Assembly (NCBI GenBank): GCA_021325145.1
Contig: JAJPHR010000016.1
Coordinates: 62,001 to 126,000, forward strand
Length of the DNA: 64,000 nt
Reading direction: 5' to 3'
From: Verrucomicrobiota bacterium
Lineage (GTDB): Bacteria > Verrucomicrobiota > Verrucomicrobiia > Limisphaerales > Pedosphaeraceae
In this document: positions 17,778 through 26,536 of the stretch, one piece after another
Position numbering within the stretch: the first letter of the stretch is position 1
Layout of the letters: every line of letters starts with the position of its first letter
Notes under the pieces: generated by a model
Told to the model about the DNA's origin: nothing
The model's database searches: none
The model's input: the letters and a program-made list of their open reading frames with translations, nothing else
Made by a program: the position numbers and the translations under genes

Positions 17778-18983
17778 TCACTGCCATCGTAAAGCCTGTA
17801 CCACACTCCCAGCCTTCAGCGTAGTTTGAGGCGGCACATCCACGAGCGCATTTGCCCCCGCCAGCGAGTTGAGCATATGCGAAGCCTGGCCGCCCGCAGG
17901 CCGGATTTCTCCATTGCCATCGATTCGCACGCGCATGAAATGCCGCCGCTCGCCCGGGTTCGAGAGCGCCTCGGCCAAGGTGCCCATTTGCCGCGCCAAA
18001 CCCGCTTCAGTTGCTCCCTGCCAGCGACGCAACGCGGGCCGCACTAACAGCAGAAAAGTGACGAACGCCGAAACCGGATTGCCCGGCAGCCCAAAGAGAA
18101 ACTTCCCCTGCCAGCGCCCAAAAACAAAAGGACGCCCCGGCCGGATGGCCACCCGCCAGAACTCCTGCTCGCCGCCGAGTTCCACAAAGGCGCTCTTGAT
18201 GAAATCCAGTTCACCCACCGAAACCCCGCCCGTGGTAATCACCACGTCACACTCGGCAAAGGCCGCCGTCAGCGCCTCCCGCGTCAGCGCGGCGCTGTCT
18301 TTCACCAGTGGAAAACTTTTCGACGTCGCGCCGGCCTGGGCCAGCAAGGCCGCGAGACCCGCGCGATTACTCTCGTAAATCCCCCCGGGCGGCAGCGGCT
18401 GTCCGGGCTCCGCCAACTCCGAACCGCTCGCCAGCAAGCCCGCCACCGGACGCTTGCCAACGCTGACTTCGCCCAGCCCAAGCGCGGCGAACAGACTCAC
18501 GCGCCCCGCGCTGACTTCCTCGCCCGCCTCGCCCGCCACCATGCCGCGCTTCACATCCTCGCCCCGGAACCTGACATTCTCCCACGGCTTGGCGCCGTCC
18601 AGGAACCAAACCACCTCCGGTTCGCCCGGCTCTGTGCGCGTGTCCTCCTGCATCACCACGGCGTCCGCGCCCGGCGGCAGCAGCGAACCGGTGAACACCC
18701 GCACGCAATCCCCCGGTTCCACCGCGCCTTGGAAATTCCCGCCTGCGGCCACCTTCCCGCGCAAGCGCAACTGTTTCGGCGCATTCGCGGTCGCGCCCTG
18801 CACATCCCTGGCCCGCACCGCGTACCCGTCCATGGCCGAATTATCGAATGGCGGCAAATCCATCGGCGAAAGAATGCGCTCCGCCAAAATCCGCCGATGA
18901 GCCTGCGCCAGCGGAGTGCGTTCCGCCGTGGCTGGCCCGACCGCGGCGAGAATCCGCTCCAAAGCGTCTTCGTACTCAAGCAT
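17778..18983 (-). CDS. moeA: Molybdopterin molybdenumtransferase MoeA
   Basis: Inserts molybdate into adenylylated molybdopterin in molybdenum-cofactor synthesis. The 401-residue protein has the MoeA N-terminal motif PPFDNSAMDGYAVRARD (about 45-61), the GEEV/SAG domain change at mid-length, the MPT-binding TTGGVSVGELDFIKSAF segment, and FGLPGNPVSAFVTF near residue 310, followed by the domain IV beta barrel. The start at 18983 (MLEYEDALERIL) is the family's usual N-terminus; a longer open frame upstream is low-complexity. No other moa/mob gene is next to it. Confidence 0.92.
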   Translation of the reverse strand: MLEYEDALERILAAVGPATAERTPLAQAHRRILAERILSPMDLPPFDNSAMDGYAVRARDVQGATANAPKQLRLRGKVAAGGNFQGAVEPGDCVRVFTGSLLPPGADAVVMQEDTRTEPGEPEVVWFLDGAKPWENVRFRGEDVKRGMVAGEAGEEVSAGRVSLFAALGLGEVSVGKRPVAGLLASGSELAEPGQPLPPGGIYESNRAGLAALLAQAGATSKSFPLVKDSAALTREALTAAFAECDVVITTGGVSVGELDFIKSAFVELGGEQEFWRVAIRPGRPFVFGRWQGKFLFGLPGNPVSAFVTFLLLVRPALRRWQGATEAGLARQMGTLAEALSNPGERRHFMRVRIDGNGEIRPAGGQASHMLNSLAGANALVDVPPQTTLKAGSVVQALRWQ

Positions 18984-19303
18984 GTGTCGATTATGAACGC
19001 TAAAAACCCAGAAGTCCACCCGGCCTTCAAATCTGGTTTGCCCGCTTCGTCTTGGAGTGCGGCGTGCAGCGCCGCGTTCGGACGTGCCCACACCCCACCC
19101 GCGTCCTGCATCTCGTGCTCGTCCTCGTCGTCGTCCTCGGTCCGGGTCCGGCCTTTGCGTTCTGTTTTCAAATTTCAAATCAGTCTTTTCTCCATGCCTC
19201 CGTGCCCCACTCCACTCCAATCCTTCTTGCACGCATTTCTTATTGAGGCTCGCACCAACTTGACTCATACTCGAACCACAAGTTAACCAACGCGCCCTTT
19301 GCC

Positions 19304-19894
19304 ATGGATAACGAGGAACTACAAAAGGCACTCGACGAGATGCGCGACCGCATTCAGCGCGACGTCGCCGCGGGATTTCACAATGAGGAACAGATTCGCA
19401 CGGGCGTTCTCGAAGTGTTGGCCGACGAGTACGACGGAGATGAGTTGCGCCCGCACGCCGAACAATTGACCCGCGAAGCGATCCAGACGCACTTGCGCGA
19501 GCAGGCGAATTGGCCGCCACAGACCGATTGCGACCGGCTCGACGCCGCGTTTGCCGAGTTGGAGCGGGCCGGCATCGTTGCGCGGCAGGATTTTAGTTGC
19601 TGCGGCAACTGCGCTTCCGGAGAAATTTGGGGTGAGGTGGAAACTGCGAACCGCCGCGGACAGCGCGTGCGTGGCTTTACCTACTACCACATGCAGGACA
19701 CGGAAGCTGCCGTCGAAGGCCATGGCGTTTATCTCGGCTATGGCGCAGTGCAGGAAGGCGAGGCAGCCGCATTGGAGATTGCAAGGGAGATTGTCGCCAC
19801 TGTTCAACATCACGGCCTCACCGTCGAATGGGATGGCACCTGGAAGAAGAGAATTCTTGTGCGGCTGGATTGGAAACGACGGAGACAAATATGA
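19304..19894 (+). CDS. Conserved protein of unknown function (DUF6891-like)
   Basis: A 196-residue soluble protein. The first half is helical (QKALDEMRDRIQRDVAAGFHNEEQI), followed by TDCDRLDAAFAELERAGIVARQDFSCCGNCASGEI with a CCGNC cysteine cluster, then RGFTYYHMQDTEAAVEGHGVYLGYG and a C-terminal alpha/beta segment with LTVEWDGTWKKRILV. The order of an FxCCxxC motif, a YYHxQDTE motif and a final 'V.WdG....RI.v' strand matches a family I know as DUF6891; the name should be treated as tentative. Its stop overlaps the next start as ATGA, so the two are translationally coupled. Confidence 0.78.
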   Translation: MDNEELQKALDEMRDRIQRDVAAGFHNEEQIRTGVLEVLADEYDGDELRPHAEQLTREAIQTHLREQANWPPQTDCDRLDAAFAELERAGIVARQDFSCCGNCASGEIWGEVETANRRGQRVRGFTYYHMQDTEAAVEGHGVYLGYGAVQEGEAAALEIAREIVATVQHHGLTVEWDGTWKKRILVRLDWKRRRQI

Positions 19895-20958
19895 AACTGT
19901 TACCCATGCAATTGAGGTTACTGCAAACCGACATCTCAAACCCGCGCCGCCCAGCCTTCCCCCGCGCGGCCGCACGCGGTCTCGCGCTTTTCCTGGGCGG
20001 TTTCACCCTCGTCAATCTGAGCGGCAATGTTTTGCGGTCGAACTTCGATGCCAACCTTTTCTGGATCGACCTGCGTATCCTCCCGTCGCTTCCGGCCCGG
20101 TTGCTTCTCCTGCTCTGCGGCCTTTGCCTCACCAGTCTTGGAGTCCGTCCACCGCGCTCCACCTGGCGGCGAATGCTAACAACGGTCTGCGTGTTCTTCA
20201 CGATGGCGACAGTCTTATGGAACGCCCTCGAGTTTTACACCCTGCTGGCGCGCGGGCGGGTGCATTCCACCCTGCCGGTCCCCCTCTCGCTCTTTGTCTT
20301 TGCCTCGCTGCTGTTCATCTGGCGCACAACGCTATGGCACGTCCAAACTTCTGCGCCCCAAAATCAATCCTCCGGCTTGCGTTTCAGAACCTCGACCGCC
20401 GTTGTGGCCATGCTGCTCGCCTGCCTTGTCGCTTTCCCGCTCGCCCAAATGTTCTTTTTTGGCAAAACCGATTATCGCCGCCCCGCCGATGCCGCCGTCG
20501 TCTTCGGCGCCAGAACCTACGCCGATGGACGTCCTTCGGACGCGCTCGCCGACCGCGTGCGAACCGCCTGCCAGCTTTACCGCGACGGCCTGGCCCGCAA
20601 GCTCATCTTCTCCGGCGGCCCCGGCGATGGCGCGATCCACGAAACGGAAGCAATGCGAACCATGGCCATTCGGTCCGGTGTCAAACCAGAGGACATTCTG
20701 ATTGATACCGGCGGCCTGAACACCCAGGCCACGGTCAGGAACACCGAAGCCATCTTCGCGCAATTGCACGCTCGCCGCATTTTGGTCGTCAGCCACTTCT
20801 ATCACCTGCCGCGCATCAAACTCGCATACCAACGAACCGGCTGGGACGTTTATACCGTCCCGGCCCGGGAGAGTTATTTCCTGCGACAGATGCCCTATTT
20901 CATGGCGCGCGAAGTGCCTGCGATGTGGGTTTATTATCTTCGCCCCTTGCTCGCCTAA
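19891..20958 (+). CDS. YdcF/ElyC-type membrane protein (DUF218)
   Basis: A 355-residue protein with about four membrane helices in the first 190 residues (for example RGLALFLGGFTLVNLSG, LLLLLCGLCLTSLGV and TAVVAMLLACLVAFPLAQMFFF), then a DUF218 domain: DAAVVFGARTYADGRPSDAL, RVRTACQLYRDGLARKLIFSGG and NTQATVRNTEAIF, ending near residue 330. Members such as SanA, YdcF and ElyC are implicated in envelope and peptidoglycan homeostasis. The ATG at 19891 overlaps the upstream stop by 4 bp; the longer in-frame alternative runs inside the upstream gene. Confidence 0.88.
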   Translation: MKLLPMQLRLLQTDISNPRRPAFPRAAARGLALFLGGFTLVNLSGNVLRSNFDANLFWIDLRILPSLPARLLLLLCGLCLTSLGVRPPRSTWRRMLTTVCVFFTMATVLWNALEFYTLLARGRVHSTLPVPLSLFVFASLLFIWRTTLWHVQTSAPQNQSSGLRFRTSTAVVAMLLACLVAFPLAQMFFFGKTDYRRPADAAVVFGARTYADGRPSDALADRVRTACQLYRDGLARKLIFSGGPGDGAIHETEAMRTMAIRSGVKPEDILIDTGGLNTQATVRNTEAIFAQLHARRILVVSHFYHLPRIKLAYQRTGWDVYTVPARESYFLRQMPYFMAREVPAMWVYYLRPLLA

Positions 20959-20992
20959 AAACGCGCCTTCGCTCAAAAGCAGCTACGGCGAA

Positions 20993-21105
20993 ACATCAGA
21001 AAAACACCAAATCTCGAACTGCAAACGGTTTGCGACCCTTGGAATTTGGATCTTGAAACTTCTCTGGTGCTTGGAGCTTGGAATCTGGTGCTTTCCATCA
21101 TTTTT
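20993..21105. repeat. Degenerate G/T-rich repeat run
   Basis: The gap between the DUF218 gene and the TPR gene contains a degenerate run built of units such as cttggaatttgg, cttggagcttgg and aatctggtgctttcc, with aaacaccaaat on the other side. It resembles the TTGGTGTTT copies after HflX. No coding potential or terminator was seen. Confidence 0.35.
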
Positions 21106-21162
21106 CTCTGGCACCAATTCTGCTCCTCCGTCTAGGATATTGGCGCTCGAAGAGCAGTTTTT

Positions 21163-22764
21163 ATGCGCGTGAAACTGGTTCTGTTGTGTTCGTTGCTGGC
21201 CTTTGGCCTGCACGCGGCCACGCCGGAACTGGGCAAGGACAAGCTCCGCCGCCTCGTCAAGCTCCCCGCAATCAACTTCCAGCCCGAATGGACCTTCGAT
21301 CCCGAAACCGGTTTCGCGCTGGCCCCCCGTGACCAGACTGCGCAAATCAAGGCGCTCCGCCAGGACCTCCGCGAAGATCCCAACGACGCCGACGGCTGGC
21401 TGCGCCTCGGCTCCCTCTACGCCGACTCGGGCGATTCGGGCAACGCCTTCGGCGCCCGCGCCAAAGCCGTCCGCCTCTTTCGCAAGCGTTTGGAATTGCA
21501 GCCCGACGACCCGCTTCTCCTCGCCAGCCTCGGTGAGGTCCTCGGCGCCACCGGCAAACGGCAGGAAGCCGAAAGCGTGTTGCGTCGCGCCGTCCGTTCC
21601 GGAACCAGCGAATGGAAATGCTGGCTGGCCCTCGGCCGCTTCCTGGACACGGAATCCCGCCGCGATATTTCCGAAGGCGCAACCCCAACCCCCGACTTCA
21701 AAGTCAAAAACCGGTTCGGGGACGAATCGGACCTGGCCGGCGATCGCATCACCGCCGCGCGCCGGCGCTTGGAGGAAGCGGGGGATTGCTTCAATCGCGC
21801 GGTCACCAACGCCCCATCGGAACCCGAAGTCTATCTTCGCCGCGGCCTGCACCACACCTTGCGGAATTACCTTTTAAACGACATCCGCGAAGCCTCGGGC
21901 GAGCATAAGACGGACGTGGAAATCCTGAGCGACTACTTTTCATCCGAAAGCCTGGCCGACCTGCAACACGCGAGCCGGCTGGACCCGAAGGATTACGCGC
22001 TGATTGGGAACGTCGTGCTGTTTGAAATCTACGGCGTCAACGCCCGCATTGGCAGAAAAGGCGTCGGCGAAGGCTTCGATTGGACCACGCTGCCGGACGC
22101 GTCCCAGTGTTCCATTCGCGCCGCCATGACCCGTTTGGAAGACCTCGCGCAAAACCCGAACGCCCGGGAGGCCGCCGGCGCGCTGGAAGTGCTCGGCATT
22201 TTGCAGGGCCCCGTGCTCCACGAGATCAATAGCCGCCTGGGCAATCTGCGCCGGGCGCTCGCGCTGGATCCTTCCCGCGAACCGGTTTGGGAAATGATGG
22301 CCGGCACCCTCGCGCGGTCCGAACGCTACGACGAGCTGCTCTCCGTTTGCGAAGCGCATCTCAAGCAGAAGGATTCCGCCCGCAGTCATCTGCTCCTGGC
22401 CAAGGCCTACGAACGGTTGCAACAGTGGGACAATGCCGAAGAGCAGGTGGGCGAGGCCATCAAATTGGCGCCCAACGATCTCACCGCCAACCTTGCCCTC
22501 GGCGCGCTCCTGCTCAAGCGCAGCCAGGATCCGGACGTGCTCAGCGACGCCAATGGCTGGCTCGCCCGCGCCGAACAAATCCTGGCCGGCCTGCCGCCCC
22601 AACAAAAGTCCCGCCAGTTGGTCATCGACTTCACGCTTACCCGCAGCATCTATCTCGCCCTCGCCGACGACGTCGAATCCGCCCGCCGCTGGGCCCAAAC
22701 CGTCATCGATTCCGACAAGGAAAACGAAGTCGCGAAGGAAATCCTGGCCGCAATGGAGTACTGA
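21163..22764 (+). CDS. Secreted TPR-repeat protein
   Basis: The 533-residue product starts with a signal peptide (MRVKLVLLCSLLAFGLHAA). It then carries several tetratricopeptide-like units: DPNDADGWLRLGSLYADSGDSGNAF, QPDDPLLLASLGEVLGATGKRQEAESVL, DPSREPVWEMMAGTLARSERYDELLSV and SARSHLLLAKAYERLQQWDNAEEQVGEAIKLAP, with a less regular middle (about 165-320). TPRs mediate protein contacts, so it is probably a periplasmic scaffold. It precedes the bpX-like cassette by 250 bp on the same strand; a link is possible but unproven because the gap holds its own candidate promoter. Confidence 0.85.
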   Translation: MRVKLVLLCSLLAFGLHAATPELGKDKLRRLVKLPAINFQPEWTFDPETGFALAPRDQTAQIKALRQDLREDPNDADGWLRLGSLYADSGDSGNAFGARAKAVRLFRKRLELQPDDPLLLASLGEVLGATGKRQEAESVLRRAVRSGTSEWKCWLALGRFLDTESRRDISEGATPTPDFKVKNRFGDESDLAGDRITAARRRLEEAGDCFNRAVTNAPSEPEVYLRRGLHHTLRNYLLNDIREASGEHKTDVEILSDYFSSESLADLQHASRLDPKDYALIGNVVLFEIYGVNARIGRKGVGEGFDWTTLPDASQCSIRAAMTRLEDLAQNPNAREAAGALEVLGILQGPVLHEINSRLGNLRRALALDPSREPVWEMMAGTLARSERYDELLSVCEAHLKQKDSARSHLLLAKAYERLQQWDNAEEQVGEAIKLAPNDLTANLALGALLLKRSQDPDVLSDANGWLARAEQILAGLPPQQKSRQLVIDFTLTRSIYLALADDVESARRWAQTVIDSDKENEVAKEILAAMEY

Positions 22765-22803
22765 GCGTTGGGAATTCACTTTGCACCTGGCAGATTGAAG
22801 CCC

Positions 22804-22911
22804 ATGAGCGCAATTGAAATCATCAACAAACTTCCAAAACTCTCCGCGGCAGAGAGGCGGGCAGCCCGACAGAAGGTGGTCAGTGCTCTCGCGAAACGTC
22901 TGAGCATTTGA
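22804..22911 (+). CDS. 35-residue ORF resembling the N-terminus of an addiction-module protein
   Basis: ATG at 22804 to TGA at 22911 encodes a 35-residue peptide beginning MSAIEIINKLPKLSAAERRA. This beginning is like the first third of small (70-80 residue) antitoxin-type proteins that start with EII..LP.LS..ER. The rest of that family, and any toxin gene, is absent, so this may be a decayed remnant or a coincidence. No convincing ribosome site. Confidence 0.3.
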   Translation: MSAIEIINKLPKLSAAERRAARQKVVSALAKRLSI

Positions 22912-22944
22912 GGACGCCTGCGGCGGAGCCTGTTTCCCCGTCGC

Positions 22945-22973
22945 TTGTAATACCGAGGCCCACCGTGTAGTAT
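22945..22973 (+). promoter_or_regulatory. Candidate promoter of the bpX-like operon
   Basis: TTGTAA (22945-22950) and TAGTAT (22968-22973) are separated by 17 bp, a plausible sigma-70 type -35/-10 pair. Transcription would begin near 22980, leaving a leader of about 37 bases that holds AAGGAA (23003-23008) 8 bases before the ATG at 23017. Confidence 0.35.
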
Positions 22974-23016
22974 TGACACCGTAAGACATGCGCCCATGCA
23001 ACAAGGAAACCCAACC

Positions 23017-23742
23017 ATGAGTAACTGGGCGGCTTGCATTACGGTGGCAGACTTCGCTGAACTGGCCGCATTGCGTTTGTTTCCAGGCTTGGAGTGCGGA
23101 GAAGCAAACGGGATGATTTGGTTGCGAGGGAACGCTTCAGGCGAGGAACTGGATCGCACTCTGGCGAAAGTTCCCGGCTTGGAACGGTTTGAAGTGCTCG
23201 AGTCCGGACGGCTGAAATCCCCGCACTCGCGAATCCCGGGCGAAACGTTGCCTCCTGTCGCCTGGCGTCCTCTCAAGGAACTCTTGCTTCCGGCACTGCC
23301 CACCGCCGCCATGGCTGGAGAGACACGCCAAAAACTCGCGCTTACCCTGGTGCGCAGTGGCGTGGAACAACCGCCCGCCGCCTTGCTCACCACGTTGTCC
23401 GCCTGGACCGGGTTCGCCGAACGCGCCCCAGTCATCCGGCTTGATGGGCTGGCTTTCGCGGTGTCGGACGATCAGCAGGCGCTCGTGCTCGGAAAACCCG
23501 TGCCGCCGCTGCCCGGTATCAGGATGGTGAACCAGTCCGGCATCCTCACGCCCTGCGGCTTCGCCTGGTCGCCGCCCGTCGAGCCCGTGGCGCTGAAGGA
23601 TTTATTTGCGCTCGGGCCGAACGATGTCGTCGTGTTGGCGGAGGAAGGGACGCATCAGGTAATCCGTTCCGAGCAATTTGTCCGCGCCAGCCGCAGCGCC
23701 GCCCGCGCGACGCGCGAAGAATTTAACGCTCATGATCGCTGA
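23017..23742 (+). CDS. bpX-like protein, first gene of a MoxR-vWA-beta-propeller type cassette
   Basis: A 241-residue soluble protein, start set at 23017 by AAGGAA 8 bases upstream (an earlier ATG at 22996 lacks one). It reads as small beta/alpha segments: AACITVADFAELAALRLFPGLECGEANGMIWLRG, then a middle with WRPLKELLLPALPTAA, and a C-terminal half with VIRLDGLAFAVSDDQQALVLGKPVPPLPG and WSPPVEPVALKDLFAL. The pattern, short length and association with two large propeller-like proteins fit the small bpX-type component of MoxR-vWA-beta-propeller ternary systems, known from comparative genomics as likely conflict systems. The exact subfamily was not verified. It overlaps the next gene by 11 bp. 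Confidence 0.7.
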   Translation: MSNWAACITVADFAELAALRLFPGLECGEANGMIWLRGNASGEELDRTLAKVPGLERFEVLESGRLKSPHSRIPGETLPPVAWRPLKELLLPALPTAAMAGETRQKLALTLVRSGVEQPPAALLTTLSAWTGFAERAPVIRLDGLAFAVSDDQQALVLGKPVPPLPGIRMVNQSGILTPCGFAWSPPVEPVALKDLFALGPNDVVVLAEEGTHQVIRSEQFVRASRSAARATREEFNAHDR

Positions 23743-26536
23743 CGCTTATCAACGAGCACTCGCCTATTTTCAGAGCGACCAGAACGATCCCTGGCGCTGG
23801 ACTGAAAACGGCAAGGTGCTGGTCTGGGCCGACGGGACCACAGTTGCCTTTCGCGAGGAAATCGCCGAGATCCTGGAAACGCTAGCGTCAGGCGGGCTGC
23901 CGCCCTTCCCGGCGGTCATGGTGTTGCTTGGAGCCTGCCGCGGCAAGTTCCCTCAATCAGCACACCCCGGCCTCCAGGTGCTGGGTGAAGATGCCGGGTA
24001 TGGAGTCCCGCCTCTCGCCCCGCCGGCTAAAGCCGGGGCTCCATCCGCTCCGCGCCAACTGTTTCTTCGTCCCTGGAACGACGCCGCCAACCAGGAGTTT
24101 TCGGAATTTCTCGCGCGACTGCGCGCGTTGCATCAGTTGCCGGCCGAATTGCGGAACAGCCCGCGCGCCAAGGCGAATCTCATCGAGGCGGTGTTCGAGA
24201 TCTGCCCCGAGCGGCGCATCCACCCGGCGCGGGACATCATCCGCGTTTTCCGCGAGGGCCAACCTTTAGAGGAAGTGTTGAACCATCCGGGGGCGAATCT
24301 CAAAACGGGCATCCTTCCCGTTCTCAACCGGGGTGAGGCGGAGAAAAAATGGATCTCCAACCTGTTGTTTCTCCATCATCGCCTGAAGGAGCTTTCGCCC
24401 GAGAAGCTGGCGTTGCGAATGCAGACGGGGCTGGATGAACTGCCCGAAGAAACCGAACTGGAACTGAAACCAGCCGAGCGCGTGCGCCAATTGCTGGCTC
24501 AATTGCAGAATGATCCGGAACACGAAGGCCTGGCGAAAGTTACGCGTGATGTCATGGCCGCGCTTTACTTGCCGCGCTCCCTGTCCGAAATGGATGAGCT
24601 GGCGCTGGGCGGGTTTTCCGACATCACCAATCGCGGCAGCCTGGATCGCCTGCTGCCCAGCGAACTGGCCAACGATGATCTGACGCTCGCGGCCCGGGTG
24701 GCGCTAAACGAAGCGCTTTACTTCCGGCGCGAACCGCCCGCGAACCATCTGCCCGGGCGTTTCGCCGTGTTGCTGGATGCCGGGGTGCGGACGTGGGGGC
24801 TGCCACGGGTGTTCGCGACCGCAGTGGCGCTTGCGCTCGTGGGCCGCGAGGATCATCGCGGAGAAGTCACCACCTGGCGGGCGGCGCGCAACGGCGTGGA
24901 ACGCATCAACCTCTTCACGCGCGCCGGTTTGGTCGAACACCTTGCCGTCCTCCACAGCAACCCGCATCCCGGCGCGTCGCTGCAGCCGTTCTTCGCCCAA
25001 CTCGCGGGCGAACCGGAAGTTGAAGCCGTGCTGGTCACCCAACGTGACACGCTCGCTGACCCGGAGTTTCAAGCGCGGCTGCGCGAGGTCAATCCCGGGG
25101 CGTTCTACATCGCCACGGTTGATCGCGATGGCTCGTTCGAGATGTTTTTGCATCCGCACGCGCACTCGCCGCTGTGCCAGGCGGAGATTTCATTGGAAAC
25201 CTTGTTTGCCGCTCCGCGGGCAACCTCGTTGCGCGACCAACTGCGGAATCCCGACCTGCCGCTGATTCTTTCTCTCCAGTCATTCCCTTTTCTCCTGCCG
25301 GTGGTTGGGAAAATTCAAAAGGCCGTTCGTTACTCGACCGAAGGCGGCATCGCGGTGATGCAGGATCGGCGGTTGCTCCGCTGGGAAAACCTCCGCCAGG
25401 GCGCCGAAGTCCTGGCCGCCAATTTGCCGCAGGGCAGAACAATGTGGCTCGGCACGTCGAATTTCGGCAATAAGATCCACGTCCTCAAGCACCGCAGTTC
25501 TCAGGCCCTGGCATTGCTGACAACCTGGAATTCGACCACCGGCGAACTCGTCACCCACGAACTGCCGCTGCTGGATAATCAGACCTTGCGCGCCTACGCG
25601 CAGAACGGGGTTTTATTCCTTGTGAACCGGCGGCGGATTATCGCATTCGACATGGACACTGGCCAAAAACTGGGCGTGACTTTGGCTCTGGAGTCGCGCC
25701 TGGGTTCCAGCGGGAAATATTCCAAACTTTCGGACGGAACCAGCGTTTTCGTGAGTTATAACGGCCAGGAATTGCAATTCCAACCCGTGACGCTCAAACC
25801 ATTCCTGCCGCCCAGGGACGTTCTCATGCTTTTTGATCGCGATGGTTTCGAAGGCCCGTGGATTCTGACTGTGCGGGGTGAAGTCTATTCGCACGCCGGC
25901 GAGCGCGTGATCAATTTGGCGCGCATAACTTCCAATGCCGAAATCTCGCCGGACGGCCACCGCATCCTGGTCCCCGGCGTGGCGGGCAGCCGCGCTTTTC
26001 AATTGATCGACCTCGAAAAGAACCGTTGCACCGTCGTAACTTCCGACGAAGCGCCCAAAACCCTTGACCCGCCAATCATGCCGCCAACCGCGAACCTGCG
26101 CGTGCGCTTTGACGCCATTCATCTGCCGGCAGTTGGCGGCGTGTCGCTGCGCGATGCGCGAGGCGCCTGGCATTATTTGGCTGATGCCGGTGGCAAGGCG
26201 CTGGTGCTGCGGCCCTTGGGATATTCCGCGCCGGATGTCGCCGAGGTTCGCAATTTTGAACCCATGACGCCGCCTTCGTCGCAGCCCTTCCATTTGAAAG
26301 TGGCCACGTGGCCCGATGGCCGGCGCGCCTGGCTGGATAGCCGCGGCTTGCTGCATTTGAAAAGCGCGGACGCATCGTTGCCGGAAGTCAGTTTCGTGCT
26401 CTCCGACAGTTCGATGGCGGCCTGGTCGTCGGATGGCTGCATGGCCGGCGCGCCGTTTTTCATACCCTCCTCGGCTGCCCAAATTCGGCCGGCGGACATG
26501 CTGGAAAAGGTCATTCATTTCAGTCCCGGCCGGTGA
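23732..26536 (+). CDS. Degenerate vWA-like plus beta-propeller (bpX) protein
   Basis: A 934-residue protein translated from ATG at 23732, inside the end of the preceding gene. The N-terminus (YQRALAYFQSDQNDPWRWTENGKVLVWADGTTVAFREEI, ending in a GLPPFPAVMVLLGACRG helix) is the kind seen in vWA-MoxR linked proteins. Around 343-490, FAVLLDAGVRTWGLPRVFATAVALALVG and VEAVLVTQRDTL look like a von Willebrand A fold, but the metal-site DxSxS is replaced by DAGVR. From about 500 to the end, repeated beta blades (GGIAVMQDRRLLRW, GVLFLVNRRRIIAFDMDTGQKL, ISPDGHRILVPGV) indicate a beta-propeller. A palindromic repeat is embedded in frame at about codons 90-105. No enzyme motif was seen. Confidence 0.78.
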   Translation: MIADAYQRALAYFQSDQNDPWRWTENGKVLVWADGTTVAFREEIAEILETLASGGLPPFPAVMVLLGACRGKFPQSAHPGLQVLGEDAGYGVPPLAPPAKAGAPSAPRQLFLRPWNDAANQEFSEFLARLRALHQLPAELRNSPRAKANLIEAVFEICPERRIHPARDIIRVFREGQPLEEVLNHPGANLKTGILPVLNRGEAEKKWISNLLFLHHRLKELSPEKLALRMQTGLDELPEETELELKPAERVRQLLAQLQNDPEHEGLAKVTRDVMAALYLPRSLSEMDELALGGFSDITNRGSLDRLLPSELANDDLTLAARVALNEALYFRREPPANHLPGRFAVLLDAGVRTWGLPRVFATAVALALVGREDHRGEVTTWRAARNGVERINLFTRAGLVEHLAVLHSNPHPGASLQPFFAQLAGEPEVEAVLVTQRDTLADPEFQARLREVNPGAFYIATVDRDGSFEMFLHPHAHSPLCQAEISLETLFAAPRATSLRDQLRNPDLPLILSLQSFPFLLPVVGKIQKAVRYSTEGGIAVMQDRRLLRWENLRQGAEVLAANLPQGRTMWLGTSNFGNKIHVLKHRSSQALALLTTWNSTTGELVTHELPLLDNQTLRAYAQNGVLFLVNRRRIIAFDMDTGQKLGVTLALESRLGSSGKYSKLSDGTSVFVSYNGQELQFQPVTLKPFLPPRDVLMLFDRDGFEGPWILTVRGEVYSHAGERVINLARITSNAEISPDGHRILVPGVAGSRAFQLIDLEKNRCTVVTSDEAPKTLDPPIMPPTANLRVRFDAIHLPAVGGVSLRDARGAWHYLADAGGKALVLRPLGYSAPDVAEVRNFEPMTPPSSQPFHLKVATWPDGRRAWLDSRGLLHLKSADASLPEVSFVLSDSSMAAWSSDGCMAGAPFFIPSSAAQIRPADMLEKVIHFSPGR
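24000..24044. repeat. REP-like palindrome inside a coding sequence
   Basis: ATGGAGTCCCG (24000-24010) and CGGGGCTCCAT (24034-24044) are inverted copies, with an inner stem CCGGCT-AA-AGCCGG. The ends and core match the intergenic element at 9105-9214. Here it lies in frame in the vWA-propeller gene and is translated as a Pro/Ala-rich linker (VPPLAPPAKAGAPSAP). Confidence 0.6.

Noticed and set aside
18984..19520. N-terminal extension of MoeA
   Set aside because: Low-complexity, Arg-rich sequence with no MoeA features; the ATG at 18983 gives the normal family start.
21163..22764. TPR protein as a fourth member of the bpX-like cassette
   Set aside because: It has a signal peptide, is separated by 250 bp containing a candidate promoter, and does not overlap the cassette, whose members overlap each other.
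22973..22978. TTGACA as the -35 box of the bpX-like operon
   Set aside because: The expected -10 position 17 bp downstream falls on ATGCAA, which does not resemble TATAAT; the TTGTAA/TAGTAT pair just upstream fits better.
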